The position numbers and the translations under genes are program-made. The notes under the pieces were generated by a model, which was given only the letters and a program-made list of their open reading frames with translations, was not told where the DNA came from and searched no databases. Shown piece by piece: positions 21,118 through 28,872 of a DNA stretch of 50,049 bases (within the stretch, counting starts at the first letter, position 1; every line of letters begins with the position of its first letter). The stretch comes from a virus, in the IMG/VR virus record IMGVR_UViG_3300036859_001054, positions 1-50,049 of that record; one strand, written 5' to 3'.

Positions 21118-21918
21118 CTAGAAGGTCTGCGCCTCCTTCAGGCGATGGAATTTCGGCATCTTCCCGTCCTCGTCGGCGAGGACCTCCATCGTGAGGGGGA
21201 ACTCCTGCCACGTCGCGCCCTCGCCGAAGTTGATGTCGCCGTTCACCGTGACGACGACGTTCTTCGCGTGCAGCTGAAAGCGCTCGCCGCCCTTGCCCAG
21301 GAGCTGGAACTTCGCCTCGCCCTTGATCTCCTGGCCGTCGTGCATCTCGAAGCTCTGCGTGATGACCGACTTCTCCCAGGCGATGTGGACGCGTGGGACG
21401 GTGACCGCGTTGGCCAGCAGACCGGGGCCAACCGAGATCGTGATCACGCCCGTCGGCAGGTCGACGGTGTAGTCGGCGGGGGAGGCGTAGAGGACCGGGA
21501 GCTCGAGGCCCTCGGACCGGACGACGACGGCCGCGAGGGCCGTCGCACCGATGTTGATGGTGCCCGGGTTGCCCGGGTTCTTCACGACCTTCGAGTCGTG
21601 GACGGTCGCGTTGTCGTCGGCCTCGGCCACGGATCCGCCCATGGCCAGCCGGACGTTCTCCATGTTGAGCTCGTCGCCGCGGAAGCTGACGCGCATCGAG
21701 CGCTCGGTGACAAGCGACCGGTCCTTGATGCGCTCGCCGCGGCGGTTCGAGAAGTGGTCGAGCCGCTCGACCTCCTGGGAGACGTTCGGCTCCAGGACGT
21801 GGCCGAGATCGATCCAGTCGGCGGGCGTCAGCAGCCCTTCCTTCCGGAAGAAGATGCTCACCCGTCCGGGGACCAGGGTGTTGCGGGGGTCGGCCCCGCG
21901 GATGTTCACGTTCGACAT
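21118..21918 (-). CDS. Major tail tube protein
   Basis: 266 residues. It opens MSNVNIRGADPRNTLVPGRV and has the beta-rich tube pattern: WIDLGHVLEPNVSQEVERLD, RSLVTERSMRVSFRGDELN, ELPVLYASPADYTVDLPTGV and a final WQEFPLTMEVLADEDGKMP. The sentence-like N-terminal plan (surface strand, 'DLG' turn, 'E...DHFSNRRGE' loop) is that of siphophage and SPR-type tube subunits with an extra Ig-like insertion. It stands between the tail terminator and the tail chaperone genes, the usual position. No sheath gene is next to it, which supports a non-contractile tail. Confidence 0.8.
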   Translation of the reverse strand: MSNVNIRGADPRNTLVPGRVSIFFRKEGLLTPADWIDLGHVLEPNVSQEVERLDHFSNRRGERIKDRSLVTERSMRVSFRGDELNMENVRLAMGGSVAEADDNATVHDSKVVKNPGNPGTINIGATALAAVVVRSEGLELPVLYASPADYTVDLPTGVITISVGPGLLANAVTVPRVHIAWEKSVITQSFEMHDGQEIKGEAKFQLLGKGGERFQLHAKNVVVTVNGDINFGEGATWQEFPLTMEVLADEDGKMPKFHRLKEAQTF

Positions 21919-21936
21919 GTCATTCCTCCTTGGGTT

Positions 21937-22443
21937 TTACTTGGGCATCGGGACCGCGAAGAACCGCATCGTCGAGGAGACAAGGACCTGGTCGTTCTCT
22001 TGGCGGCCGATGACGGCCGGCGCCGCGGTGATGAGGGCGCGCTTGATCAAGAAGCCGCCCGCCTCGAGGCCGGCGAAGTCGCCCTCGATGAAGGTCACCA
22101 GCTCCTCGAGCAGCTTCTTCGTGTCCTCGTTGGCGTCGGGCAGCCGCATGACGATCTCGATCGGGAACTCGTGCCGGCCGCCGGAACTCACGGACGAGAT
22201 CGCCTTCGGGCCCGTCGCGGTGTAGAGGACGATGGCGGGCTCGACCGCCTGATCGAACGGCGGGTTCAGGCCGGCCGACGTGGCCTCGATATCCTTCGTC
22301 GACGGCAGGTCCTGCACGAAGAGATGGCGGCCGGGGACGAGGGGGATGTTCCTCAGCGTCGGTCCGGAGAAGCGGAACCGCGCCGCGATCGCCTCGGCGA
22401 CGGCGCCTTCGAACCCGATGAGGAGGACCTGGCGATCAGCCAT
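21937..22443 (-). CDS. Tail terminator / tail completion protein
   Basis: 168 residues with the mixed alpha/beta plan of tail terminators: an N-terminal helix (VAEAIAARFRFSGPT), a strand GRHLFVQDLPSTKDI, LYTATGPKAI, a strand HEFPIEIVMRLPDA, a helix TKKLLEELVTFIEGDF and a final strand QVLVSSTMRFFAV. Such proteins form the hexameric ring that ends tail growth and contacts the head. It overlaps the previous gene by 8 nt and precedes the tube gene. The assignment is by fold pattern and gene order. Confidence 0.65.
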   Translation of the reverse strand: MADRQVLLIGFEGAVAEAIAARFRFSGPTLRNIPLVPGRHLFVQDLPSTKDIEATSAGLNPPFDQAVEPAIVLYTATGPKAISSVSSGGRHEFPIEIVMRLPDANEDTKKLLEELVTFIEGDFAGLEAGGFLIKRALITAAPAVIGRQENDQVLVSSTMRFFAVPMPK

Positions 22444-23056
22444 TGGACCCTCCCGCCGCGTTGAGGTCCTTCTGGATCTCCCGCCCCACGACCTCGGTGG
22501 CCTTGGGCGCGTTCTGGGTGACCACGCGCGAGAAGTACCCGGACCCCTTCTGGTTGACCTCCGGTACCAGGAGCCAGTGGAAGTCGGCGAATCGACGCTC
22601 CCCGCTCTTGCGGGCGACCTTCTTCACCAGGAAGACCTTACCGGCGAGGACGACGAGCTGGAGATCCGGCTCCTCGCGCGGGCTCTTGTACCGGGGCACG
22701 CCGCGGCCCGTCAGGATGGGTCCGAGCGGGATCGCGAGCATCCGGCCCTTCTTGGGCTTGATCGTGCCTCCCTGGTCGACCTGGGCGCCGTATTCCTTGT
22801 TGAAGCCGAAGGGCAGCTCGAGGCCGTCGTTCGTCGCTTGGACGTCGCCGACCGTCCCCGAGGCCTTCAGGTCTCCGCTGCGCGTCTGGTTCTCGAGGTT
22901 CTCCTGGGCCTGGGAGACGAGATCCTCGGCGAAGAGGACCATGCCCCGCGTGGCGGCCTTGAGCGTGACCTGGCCCGCCTCGCGCAGGCGCCCCTTCGCC
23001 TGGTCGACGCCGGCCCTGATGCGGCCGTGGTCCAGCGTGATGAATGGGGCGGACAT
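22436..23056 (-). CDS. HK97 gp10-like neck protein
   Basis: The start at MSAPFITLDHGRI is chosen because it overlaps the previous stop (TAATG). 206 residues: an N-terminal helix with AGVDQAKGRLREAGQVTLKA and LFAEDLVSQAQENLENQTRS, followed by the loop SGDLKASGTV, then GFNKEYGAQVDQGGTIKPKK. The run 'V...A...(T/S)G.L..S......' followed by 'Y....E.G' is the hallmark of the HK97 gp10/minor tail connector family. It contains a longer C-terminal insertion than usual (FHWLLVPEVNQKGSGYF). It would join head and tail. Good agreement with gene order. Confidence 0.75.
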   Translation of the reverse strand: MSAPFITLDHGRIRAGVDQAKGRLREAGQVTLKAATRGMVLFAEDLVSQAQENLENQTRSGDLKASGTVGDVQATNDGLELPFGFNKEYGAQVDQGGTIKPKKGRMLAIPLGPILTGRGVPRYKSPREEPDLQLVVLAGKVFLVKKVARKSGERRFADFHWLLVPEVNQKGSGYFSRVVTQNAPKATEVVGREIQKDLNAAGGSNG

Positions 23057-23451
23057 TACGGCGCCCCCCCGTCGTAGGTGTGCTTGTCGAGCGGGAGCTT
23101 GATCTCGGTCCGCTGCAGGTCGGCGCGGCCGTACTTGGCCCCGCCGGCGAGCATCTGCTGCTCCTCGAGGCTGATCACCTTCCACGTGCGGCCGTCCTTC
23201 ATGACCACGAAGTCCTCCAGGAGGACCTCCGGCTTGCCCGTGACGCGGTAGACCATCTGCGCGTCGCCCCGGGTCTCGACCCCGCGGGAGTCGATCACGC
23301 GCCGGCCGCGCGCCTCGATCTTGCACCGGAGCGGCACCTGGCATTCGACCTCGTCGAGGACCTCGGCGAGCTGGACCTTGCCGGAGACCTCGCGGGTGCC
23401 GGGCTTCGGCCGCCGCAGGGTCACCGTCTCCGTCATGAGCGCGTCGAGCAT
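23056..23451 (-). CDS. Head-tail closure/adaptor protein
   Basis: 131 residues from MLDALMTETVTLRRPKPGTR. An upstream in-frame ATG at 23487 overlaps the previous gene by 32 nt and has no Shine-Dalgarno, so the inner start is preferred. It shows the small beta-barrel of gp16-like stoppers: VECQVPLRCKIEARGRRVID, VYRVTGKPEVLLEDFVVMKD and RTWKVISLEEQQMLAGGAKY. This 'D.V...G..W.V' strand pattern is common to head-tail joining proteins of SPP1 and HK97. Position between the gp6-like and gp10-like genes supports it. Confidence 0.65.
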   Translation of the reverse strand: MLDALMTETVTLRRPKPGTREVSGKVQLAEVLDEVECQVPLRCKIEARGRRVIDSRGVETRGDAQMVYRVTGKPEVLLEDFVVMKDGRTWKVISLEEQQMLAGGAKYGRADLQRTEIKLPLDKHTYDGGAP

Positions 23452-23455
23452 GGAT

Positions 23456-23995
23456 CTATCCGAAGAGTGAAGTTCCTTCCGGATCATCGGAGCCGTCGTA
23501 TTCGTGCTGGCCCAGGACGGGCGCGTTGTAGGTGGCGTAGAGCAGGTCGAGCTCCTGCCGCGCCGGCGCGGGGATCTGCGAGCGGTCCATGGGGGACGTG
23601 GCGAAGTCGGTCAAGGTCATCGACTGCCCCAGGACCGACATCGACGACACGCCCTCGGCCTGCAGCTTCTTGAGGGACTCGAGCGTCCCATCCAGGATGT
23701 AGTCGACGATCTCGAGGACCGCGACCTTGACCGACTCGGGGATCTCGGCCAGCAGCTCCTTCGACGTGGGGAAGGCGAGCCGCTGGGTGGGCACCATCCT
23801 CGGCGGCCAGAGCTTGTACCGGTCGACCAGCCGCGTCGCCCGCAGGAGCAGGCGCGCGCGGTCATCGGCGTCCTTGAGCTCGTCCCACTTGTCGGAGTTG
23901 GTGAACTCGCTCATGCGCTCGTCCGCCTCCTCGATCGTGAGATACGAATTGGCGGCCGCGCCGCTCACTTCCGCGTTGATCTCTGGCGTAGGCAT
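23456..23995 (-). CDS. Head-tail connector with DnaT-like domain
   Basis: 179 residues with NSYLTIEEADERMSEFTNSD, then DADDRARLLLRATRLVDRYK and a Pro-rich turn followed by QRLAFPTSK. This sequence pattern is that of the DnaT-like/gp6-type head completion family (adaptor at the portal exit). The helix ESVKVAVLEIVDYILDGTLE follows, as in related adaptors. It sits between the major capsid gene and the closure gene, exactly where the adaptor is expected. The name 'DnaT-like' reflects fold similarity only and does not imply a primosome role. Confidence 0.72.
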   Translation of the reverse strand: MPTPEINAEVSGAAANSYLTIEEADERMSEFTNSDKWDELKDADDRARLLLRATRLVDRYKLWPPRMVPTQRLAFPTSKELLAEIPESVKVAVLEIVDYILDGTLESLKKLQAEGVSSMSVLGQSMTLTDFATSPMDRSQIPAPARQELDLLYATYNAPVLGQHEYDGSDDPEGTSLFG

Positions 23996-24014
23996 TGAGT
24001 CCCTCAGCGCTGAC

Positions 24015-24042
24015 GGCAGGGGGCCCTCTCGAGCCCCCTGCC
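24015..24042. terminator. 10-bp inverted repeat after the major capsid gene
   Basis: GGCAGGGGGC (24015-24024) and GCCCCCTGCC (24033-24042) enclose an 8-nt loop in the 76-nt gap between the capsid and adaptor genes. The smaller palindrome TCAGCGCTGA lies at 24004-24013. There is no T-run in either direction. A partial terminator or mRNA stabiliser that raises capsid expression relative to the tail genes would fit this site. Confidence 0.5.
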
Positions 24043-24071
24043 TATGCGCTTATCTGCTCAGCAGTCCCGCC

Positions 24072-25085
24072 TTACGGCAGGACCGTGGCGGCGACGATGG
24101 CGTTCGGGACGTACAGCACCGGGAGCCGGACCTCTCCGTACCGCTGGATGATCCGGGGCGGATTGTCGTCGATCTTCGACCAGGCGAAGCGGCCGAAGAC
24201 TTCCTTCAGCGGGAGCTGGCCCGTCTCCCCCGGCGCGACGTAGGATCCCTTGACGAACTCGTACCACTCGGAATCCACGGCCGGGTAGAAGACGACCTTC
24301 TTCGTGTCGATGAACCGCTTGAGCGTCACCCCGTCGTCGTCGAGGTAGCTCTTGTCGTCGATGATCCAGGTCAGGCCCTCGAGCTTCTCGATGCGGCCGG
24401 TCTGCAGCATCTGGACTCCGGCGTTGGTCCCCTTCCAGAAGTCCCTCAAGCCGGTGTTCAGCTTGAGCTTGGCGAGGACCTCGGGGGAGGTGACCGCGAA
24501 CATGGCGTCGAAGCCGGACTCCTCGCCGATCAGCGTCTTGTAGGTCTGGATGGTCGAGCTGATGTCCGTGGCGGGGTTGTCCCAGTTCGCCGGCGTCGGC
24601 TTGTGGGAGGCCGCCAGGCCGTAGTCGATGACGTGCGAGAACAGCTTGTTGCCGTTCTGCACCTTGATCGTGGTGGTGCCCTGGAGGCAGCCCGCGATCA
24701 TCAGCTCGTCCTCGCGGTCGAGCTCGAAGGCGTTCGCCTTCGTGGTGCGGCCGACCTCGTCCTCGGCGATCCGCTGGAGCTGCTCGGTGCCGGGGTTGCG
24801 GAGGTTGCGGAGGGCCGTGGCCTTGATCGACTTCTCCGCGAAGGTCGTCGCCATGACGGCGTTCTTGACGCCGTAGACCTCGAGGTCTCGGGGGGTGGCG
24901 GATCCGGTGCGGGTGTTGAAGGGGCCGACTTTCCCGGACCGCTTCTTGATGTCCCACTGGAAGGTGTCCCCCTGGACCGTCTGTCCGGCCATGAAGCCGG
25001 AGTTGATCAGGGGGAGATTGGGATCGCGGAAGTCGGTGATCATCTTGGTCACCGATTCCTGCCTCAGAATTTCGGGTTCCTGCAT
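24072..25085 (-). CDS. Major capsid protein (HK97 fold, lambda gpE-like)
   Basis: 337 residues. It opens MQEPEILRQESVTKMITDFR, has LPLINSGFMAGQTVQGDTF and then strand- and helix-rich sequence (VKNAVMATTFAEKSIKATAL, RNPGTEQLQRIAEDEVGRTT), FDAMFAVTSPEVLAKLKLN, and the late strand-rich section WYEFVKGSYVAPGETGQLPL. This plan (E-loop, then 'A..P......L', then P-domain) resembles the gpE-type capsid family. A good ribosome binding site (AGAGAGGAG) precedes it. The decoration and protease/scaffold genes lie upstream and the adaptor downstream. Order and composition make the call strong. Confidence 0.88.
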   Translation of the reverse strand: MQEPEILRQESVTKMITDFRDPNLPLINSGFMAGQTVQGDTFQWDIKKRSGKVGPFNTRTGSATPRDLEVYGVKNAVMATTFAEKSIKATALRNLRNPGTEQLQRIAEDEVGRTTKANAFELDREDELMIAGCLQGTTTIKVQNGNKLFSHVIDYGLAASHKPTPANWDNPATDISSTIQTYKTLIGEESGFDAMFAVTSPEVLAKLKLNTGLRDFWKGTNAGVQMLQTGRIEKLEGLTWIIDDKSYLDDDGVTLKRFIDTKKVVFYPAVDSEWYEFVKGSYVAPGETGQLPLKEVFGRFAWSKIDDNPPRIIQRYGEVRLPVLYVPNAIVAATVLP

Positions 25086-25167
25086 CGCGGTCTTCTCCTC
25101 TCTTCAGAGCCAGGTCGATTTCAGTAAAAGGCCAATACGTCAGTCGCCTGCCGATCCTCCTCCGGGT

Positions 25168-25623
25168 CTAGCCCTGGAAGTGGACCAGCTTGAGCACGCT
25201 GCGGATCTTGACCTTGTAGGGCGCCGCCGTGCCCGCTCCGTAGAGGAGCTTCGAGTCGTCCACGACGCCGTGGATGAGGCCGTCCGCCTGCTGGTCCTTG
25301 ACGACGCCGGCGCGGTCCTTCATCTCGACGAAGTCGTTCAGGATGCACGCCTCGATGACCGCCGCCTCGAGGGGCGCGGCCGCGTGCTCGGGGTTGACCC
25401 ACTTGAACTGGTCCGCGCCGCCCGCCTCGATCCGGACGAGCGTGAGCCCGGGCCGCAGCTCGGTCGTGTTGCCGGCGTTCTGGTTGTCGACCGTGTCCTT
25501 GTGAATCACGATCGGGATCAGGGCCTGGTGGTCCTCGATCGACTTGTACCGCCGCTGCTTCATCGTGACTTCGGCCGAAACGCCGGGCAGCAGGTTACCG
25601 CCCAATTCATCTCTGAAACCCAT
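25168..25623 (-). CDS. Head decoration protein (gpD-like)
   Basis: 151 residues. The core IPIVIHKDTVDNQNAGNTTE, LRPGLTLVRIEAGGADQFKW and NPEHAAAPLEAAVIEACILN follows the head-decoration pattern of a short strand, 'LRPG..L' turn, the segment near 'A.GVL' and a helix. Such trimers sit on the three-fold axes of the mature capsid. It is located between protease/scaffold and major capsid genes, as gpD and its relatives are. A GGGAGATAAGCG leader supplies the Shine-Dalgarno. Confidence 0.72.
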   Translation of the reverse strand: MGFRDELGGNLLPGVSAEVTMKQRRYKSIEDHQALIPIVIHKDTVDNQNAGNTTELRPGLTLVRIEAGGADQFKWVNPEHAAAPLEAAVIEACILNDFVEMKDRAGVVKDQQADGLIHGVVDDSKLLYGAGTAAPYKVKIRSVLKLVHFQG

Positions 25624-25704
25624 CGCTTATCTCCCTTCTTCGGTTCTCTGTTTCAGTCCTCGGACCTTTGCGATCGCCCTCCGTTAGTCCGCGTTGCCCC
25701 GCGG

Positions 25705-26373
25705 TTACTTCCCCGCGCCGGCTGCGGTCGGCTGCAGCCGCTTCATGACTTCGGTGGCCTTCGCCTCGGCCGCCTTCGACTCGGCCGAATCGGGCGCGGG
25801 GGCGCCGAGCGTCGAGAGGGCGGTGCCCATGAACGACTTCAGGCTGGTGAAGACCTTCTTCAGGGTCTCCACCGGGTTGATCGCCTTCGCCGAGGGCTTC
25901 CCGTCGGCGGACAGCGCCAGGGCCTGGACCTGGCCGTTGATGGCGAACAGGTCCTCGATGTCGGCGAGCATCGCCGGGGGCACCTGGCCGTTCTTCACGA
26001 GCTCGGCCGCGATGGCCTTCGCCTGCGCGATGTGGGCCTTCTGGTTGCCCTCCATGATCGTGGCGAGCGCCTGCCCCTGGGTGGACAGCTGCTGCCCCTG
26101 GTTCGCGAGCGCCGTCTTCAGGGCGACGACGTCGGGCGCGTCCGTCGGCTTGATGGTCGTGTCGAGCGGCGCCGGCGCCGCGAGCTTCACGACCTTGCCG
26201 TCCTTCAGCTCGAAGCCGTTCAGCTTGAGCTCGGTGGCCAGCGCGACTTCCTGCTGCGCCGCGGCGCTCAGCTTCGTGGCCGCCTGGCCGGCCTTCTCGG
26301 CCGCTTCCATGATCTTGTCGGCGGGAGTGTCCTCGGGGAGCCCGAGGGCCTTCGCCAGCTTCTTCAGGTCCAT
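25705..26373 (-). CDS. Internal-start scaffold protein (222 aa)
   Basis: An in-frame start inside the protease gene: MDLKKLAKALGLPEDTPADK is preceded by GGAGGGTCAC, a strong Shine-Dalgarno at good spacing, and the boundary lies exactly between protease and scaffold domains. Such nested scaffolds occur in lambda (Nu3 within C) and other phages. The product is helical with coiled-coil traits (QVPPAMLADIEDLFAINGQV, ALKTALANQGQQLSTQGQAL). It would supply the excess of free scaffold that head assembly needs. Confidence 0.65.
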   Translation of the reverse strand: MDLKKLAKALGLPEDTPADKIMEAAEKAGQAATKLSAAAQQEVALATELKLNGFELKDGKVVKLAAPAPLDTTIKPTDAPDVVALKTALANQGQQLSTQGQALATIMEGNQKAHIAQAKAIAAELVKNGQVPPAMLADIEDLFAINGQVQALALSADGKPSAKAINPVETLKKVFTSLKSFMGTALSTLGAPAPDSAESKAAEAKATEVMKRLQPTAAGAGK

Positions 26374-26937
26374 GTGACCCTCCGTTCGATGCCTATTTCC
26401 CTCGGGCGACGTGCCCGCGAGTTCCGTGGGGATGAAGAGGTCCGCGTCGGTGCCGTCGGCCGACAACTTCAGGAAGTCCAGCTGGCCGTCGGTCACCGGT
26501 ACCGGCGTGGCGCAAATGTGGGTGATGACCTCGTCGTACACCTCGCCCTGCTGATCCATCCGGTTGAACTCGATCATGGGCGAGACGGACCGGATGGTTC
26601 CGTTCTCGAGCTTCTCCGCGATGCCGGCGGCCGTCGGCTGCACGAAGTGCCAGAGCCGGTCGCCGATCACGGTGAGGTTCCCGTTCCACCAGCCGAGATT
26701 CTTCTCGGCCGCCAGGGTATGGCCGTCGGGGAAGGGCAGGCTCTGGCGGTCCTGCCGCGTCTGAAACTTGTTGGTGTTGCGGGCGAGCCGGAGCAGGCGG
26801 GCCCGGTCGATGGGGACCACCTGGCCCGTCTTCGGATCCACCCATTCCCCGACGTGGAGGATGTCCTTGGCGAACCTCCCCATGCCTTGGGACTGGTAGG
26901 CCTCGCCCTGGTAGAAGAAGAGCGCGGGCTTTTTCAT
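25705..26937 (-). CDS. Head maturation protease fused to scaffold (Mu gpI-like)
   Basis: 410 residues in two parts. Residues 1-165 match the Mu I-type serine protease: a strand near LHVGEWVDPKTGQVVPIDRA, the helix LLRLARNTNKFQ, then PFPDGHTLAAEKNLGWW with the probable catalytic His74, and TIRSVSPMIEF with the likely Ser118 or Ser120. Residues 190-410 are a helical, Ala/Lys/Gln-rich scaffold domain. The scaffold can also be made alone from an internal ATG at 26373 with its own Shine-Dalgarno. The protease would process the scaffold and capsid during head maturation. Family assignment is fairly firm; the exact catalytic serine is not. Confidence 0.82.
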   Translation of the reverse strand: MKKPALFFYQGEAYQSQGMGRFAKDILHVGEWVDPKTGQVVPIDRARLLRLARNTNKFQTRQDRQSLPFPDGHTLAAEKNLGWWNGNLTVIGDRLWHFVQPTAAGIAEKLENGTIRSVSPMIEFNRMDQQGEVYDEVITHICATPVPVTDGQLDFLKLSADGTDADLFIPTELAGTSPEGNRHRTEGHMDLKKLAKALGLPEDTPADKIMEAAEKAGQAATKLSAAAQQEVALATELKLNGFELKDGKVVKLAAPAPLDTTIKPTDAPDVVALKTALANQGQQLSTQGQALATIMEGNQKAHIAQAKAIAAELVKNGQVPPAMLADIEDLFAINGQVQALALSADGKPSAKAINPVETLKKVFTSLKSFMGTALSTLGAPAPDSAESKAAEAKATEVMKRLQPTAAGAGK

Positions 26938-28058
26938 GCGGCGTCTCTCCCCTGGAGGTTGATCTGCCCGAGCGCGTCGGGATCGAGGCCCTCGACGAGC
27001 TCGGTCATCTCCGCGGCGGTCTTCCCGAAGAAGCGGTCGCTGAGCTGGGCCGCGGCCGCCTTCGCGTTCTCGATCGCGGTCGGGCCCTTGAGCGTGGCGA
27101 CGAACGGCTCGGCGACGTGGGCGCAGTTCGGGTGGAAAGGAGGTCCGCCATTCGTGATTGACTTGAGGGGCGGGAAGCCGAGCGGATCCTGCGGCAGCGC
27201 GCCCACGTAAAAGACGCGACCGGCGAAGGCTGTGCAGACGTCGGGCTTGTCCTGCGCGTGCTTCGAGATCCGGACGTGATCAACCCCGTTCTGCTGCAGG
27301 CGGACGACCGTGGCCACCTTGTGGGCCTCGCGCAGCATCGTCCGCCCCACCAGGTTGGCGTAGGACCTGACGCTGAAGTTGCGGTCGCCGACCTTGATCA
27401 TCTCGCCGCGGGACAGCCGGCTGTAGAGGTCGATCGTGTCGTTCTGGAACCCGTTCTGGCGCAGGCGCGCGAGGGCTTCGCGGTTCGCCGTGCCCTCGAG
27501 GATGACGCGGGCGATGTCGTCCGAGATCTGGCGCCCCGAGCTCCCCCGGATGATGCCCGAGACCACCTGGTCGCGGATCCCCGCGTCCTGGGTGAAGATG
27601 AGCTGCGTCCGGCGGACCGTCAGGCCGGCCGTCGTCAGGATCTGCCGGTGGACGTCTTGGAGGCGGTCCGTGAACGTGGCCGCGATCGCGCGCATTGACG
27701 CGGAGTTGACCGGCGTGAAAGCGCGGTTGATGGGGCCGAAGTCGGCGCGCTCGGCCGCCGAGGCGTTGGCGAGCTCGTCCCCCAGCTGCCGTACGGCCGA
27801 ACGATCGCCCAGGATGAAGGCCTCTGGGACGTGGGTCCGGATCCAGTTGCGGAGGGGCGAGTCCCTCCGCGGATCGATCGCGAAGGCGATCTCCCTGATC
27901 CGGGCGATGAGCTCCTGGGCGCGCGCGGCGCCGGGCCGAGAGATCCCGGCGGCGAGCTCGCGCAAGATGCGTTCGAGCGTCCGCTGGTAGTACCGGTCGA
28001 GCGTCGCGATGGTATCGGCGCTCGCCAGCAGGGACGTCAGCTCTCGGCTTGCGGCCAC
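26934..28058 (-). CDS. Minor head protein (Mu gpF / SPP1 gp7-like)
   Basis: 374 residues. The GTG start is supported by GAGGAG five nt upstream. A long helical N-terminus (ADTIATLDRYYQRTLERILR, ELIARIREIAF) leads into the head-morphogenesis domain with NLVGRTMLREAHKVATVV and ISKHAQDKPDVCTAFAGRVF. It closes with the conserved Cys/His region GGPPFHPNCAHVAEPFV. That last part is the signature of phage minor capsid and head morphogenesis proteins. It follows portal-side genes and precedes the protease, as expected. It probably travels with the portal into the procapsid. Confidence 0.82.
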   Translation of the reverse strand: MAASRELTSLLASADTIATLDRYYQRTLERILRELAAGISRPGAARAQELIARIREIAFAIDPRRDSPLRNWIRTHVPEAFILGDRSAVRQLGDELANASAAERADFGPINRAFTPVNSASMRAIAATFTDRLQDVHRQILTTAGLTVRRTQLIFTQDAGIRDQVVSGIIRGSSGRQISDDIARVILEGTANREALARLRQNGFQNDTIDLYSRLSRGEMIKVGDRNFSVRSYANLVGRTMLREAHKVATVVRLQQNGVDHVRISKHAQDKPDVCTAFAGRVFYVGALPQDPLGFPPLKSITNGGPPFHPNCAHVAEPFVATLKGPTAIENAKAAAAQLSDRFFGKTAAEMTELVEGLDPDALGQINLQGRDAA

Positions 28059-28059
28059 T

Positions 28060-28185
28060 TCAGCTCCTCAGGTTGATCACCAAAACCCACAGGGCGATCA
28101 CGAAAATGGCCCCGGCGATCACGATCACCCTCATCCGGCGCAGGGCCTCGCGCCGTTCAGACTGCTGCCACTCGGACTCTTTCAT
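28060..28185 (-). CDS. Tiny membrane protein (41 aa)
   Basis: An open frame of 42 codons: the start MKESEWQQSERREALRRMR is followed by one hydrophobic helix VIVIAGAIFVIALWVLVI and a short NLRS tail. It begins 2 nt after the previous stop and ends 1 nt before the next gene's GTG, so it lies tightly in the operon. A charged N-terminus with a C-terminal transmembrane helix fits a small holin, spanin partner or anti-holin, or an exclusion protein. No family recognised. The spacing is the main support for its reality. Confidence 0.55.
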   Translation of the reverse strand: MKESEWQQSERREALRRMRVIVIAGAIFVIALWVLVINLRS

Positions 28186-28187
28186 GG

Positions 28188-28841
28188 TCAGGCCGGTGGT
28201 CCGGCCTCCGTCGACGGGCCGACCGTCGCCTCGAACTTCTTCGCCAGCTCCTTAACGAAGGGCTGCACGCGGGCATCCTCCTGGAGCTTTTTCAGGTACT
28301 CGAGGTCGGCCGCGGTCACCTTGCCCTGGCGTTTCAGGTTGTCGATGAACGCCACGCCGGTCTCGGCGACGGCGCCCCACGGGCCCGCGAAGAACTTGGC
28401 GACGCCGGGGATGTAAGTCGCCGCGAGCTTCAGTCCGGCCAGCGCGACGCCGATGCCGCCGACAAGCCAGCCCCAGAATCCGCCCCCGGCATGCTCCTTC
28501 TCGGACTGCTCGCGCTTCGCCTTCGACTCTTCAGGCGACCATGGCTTAGTTGGATCGTTGGGTGCTCCGTAGTTCTTCACCAGCTGGCCGGTATTCGCCT
28601 TCACGTCGGAGAGCGGTGGCCTCGCCTTCTCGAGGGCCTCGATCGCCTCGACGACCTTGGCCGGGTTGAAGGAGAGCAGTGCGATCGCCATCTCGATCTG
28701 CGCCTGCGCGATCGTCGTGGCCTGGTCGGTCTGGGCGAGGAGGTGGCGGTCGGCCTCCATGACGGTGTTTGCGGACGCGCCGCAGCCCCAGCCCGACAGG
28801 GCCAGGCAGAACACCGTCAGCAACGCCAGGAAGGTCCTCAT
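28188..28841 (-). CDS. Exported protein with signal peptide and a mid membrane segment
   Basis: 217 residues. The start MRTFLALLTVFCLALSGWGC shows a signal peptide. A Cys at residue 20 could be lipidated, but the lipobox (GWGC) is not canonical. Residues about 30-120 are helical. Residues about 122-146 (GFWGWLVGGIGVALAGLKLA) are hydrophobic and Gly-rich. The C-terminal 70 residues are helical (ADLEYLKKLQEDARVQPFVK). It lies between head genes next to the 41-aa membrane protein. The pair might form a lysis (holin/spanin) or superinfection module, which is inferred from topology alone. Confidence 0.6.
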   Translation of the reverse strand: MRTFLALLTVFCLALSGWGCGASANTVMEADRHLLAQTDQATTIAQAQIEMAIALLSFNPAKVVEAIEALEKARPPLSDVKANTGQLVKNYGAPNDPTKPWSPEESKAKREQSEKEHAGGGFWGWLVGGIGVALAGLKLAATYIPGVAKFFAGPWGAVAETGVAFIDNLKRQGKVTAADLEYLKKLQEDARVQPFVKELAKKFEATVGPSTEAGPPA

Positions 28842-28872
28842 GACTTGCTCCTTACCTGCGGGTTTCCCGTCT

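Noticed and set aside
28188-28841. Calling the 217-aa protein a lipoprotein
   Set aside because: The sequence before Cys20 (SGWG) departs from the lipobox rule, so only a signal peptide is claimed.
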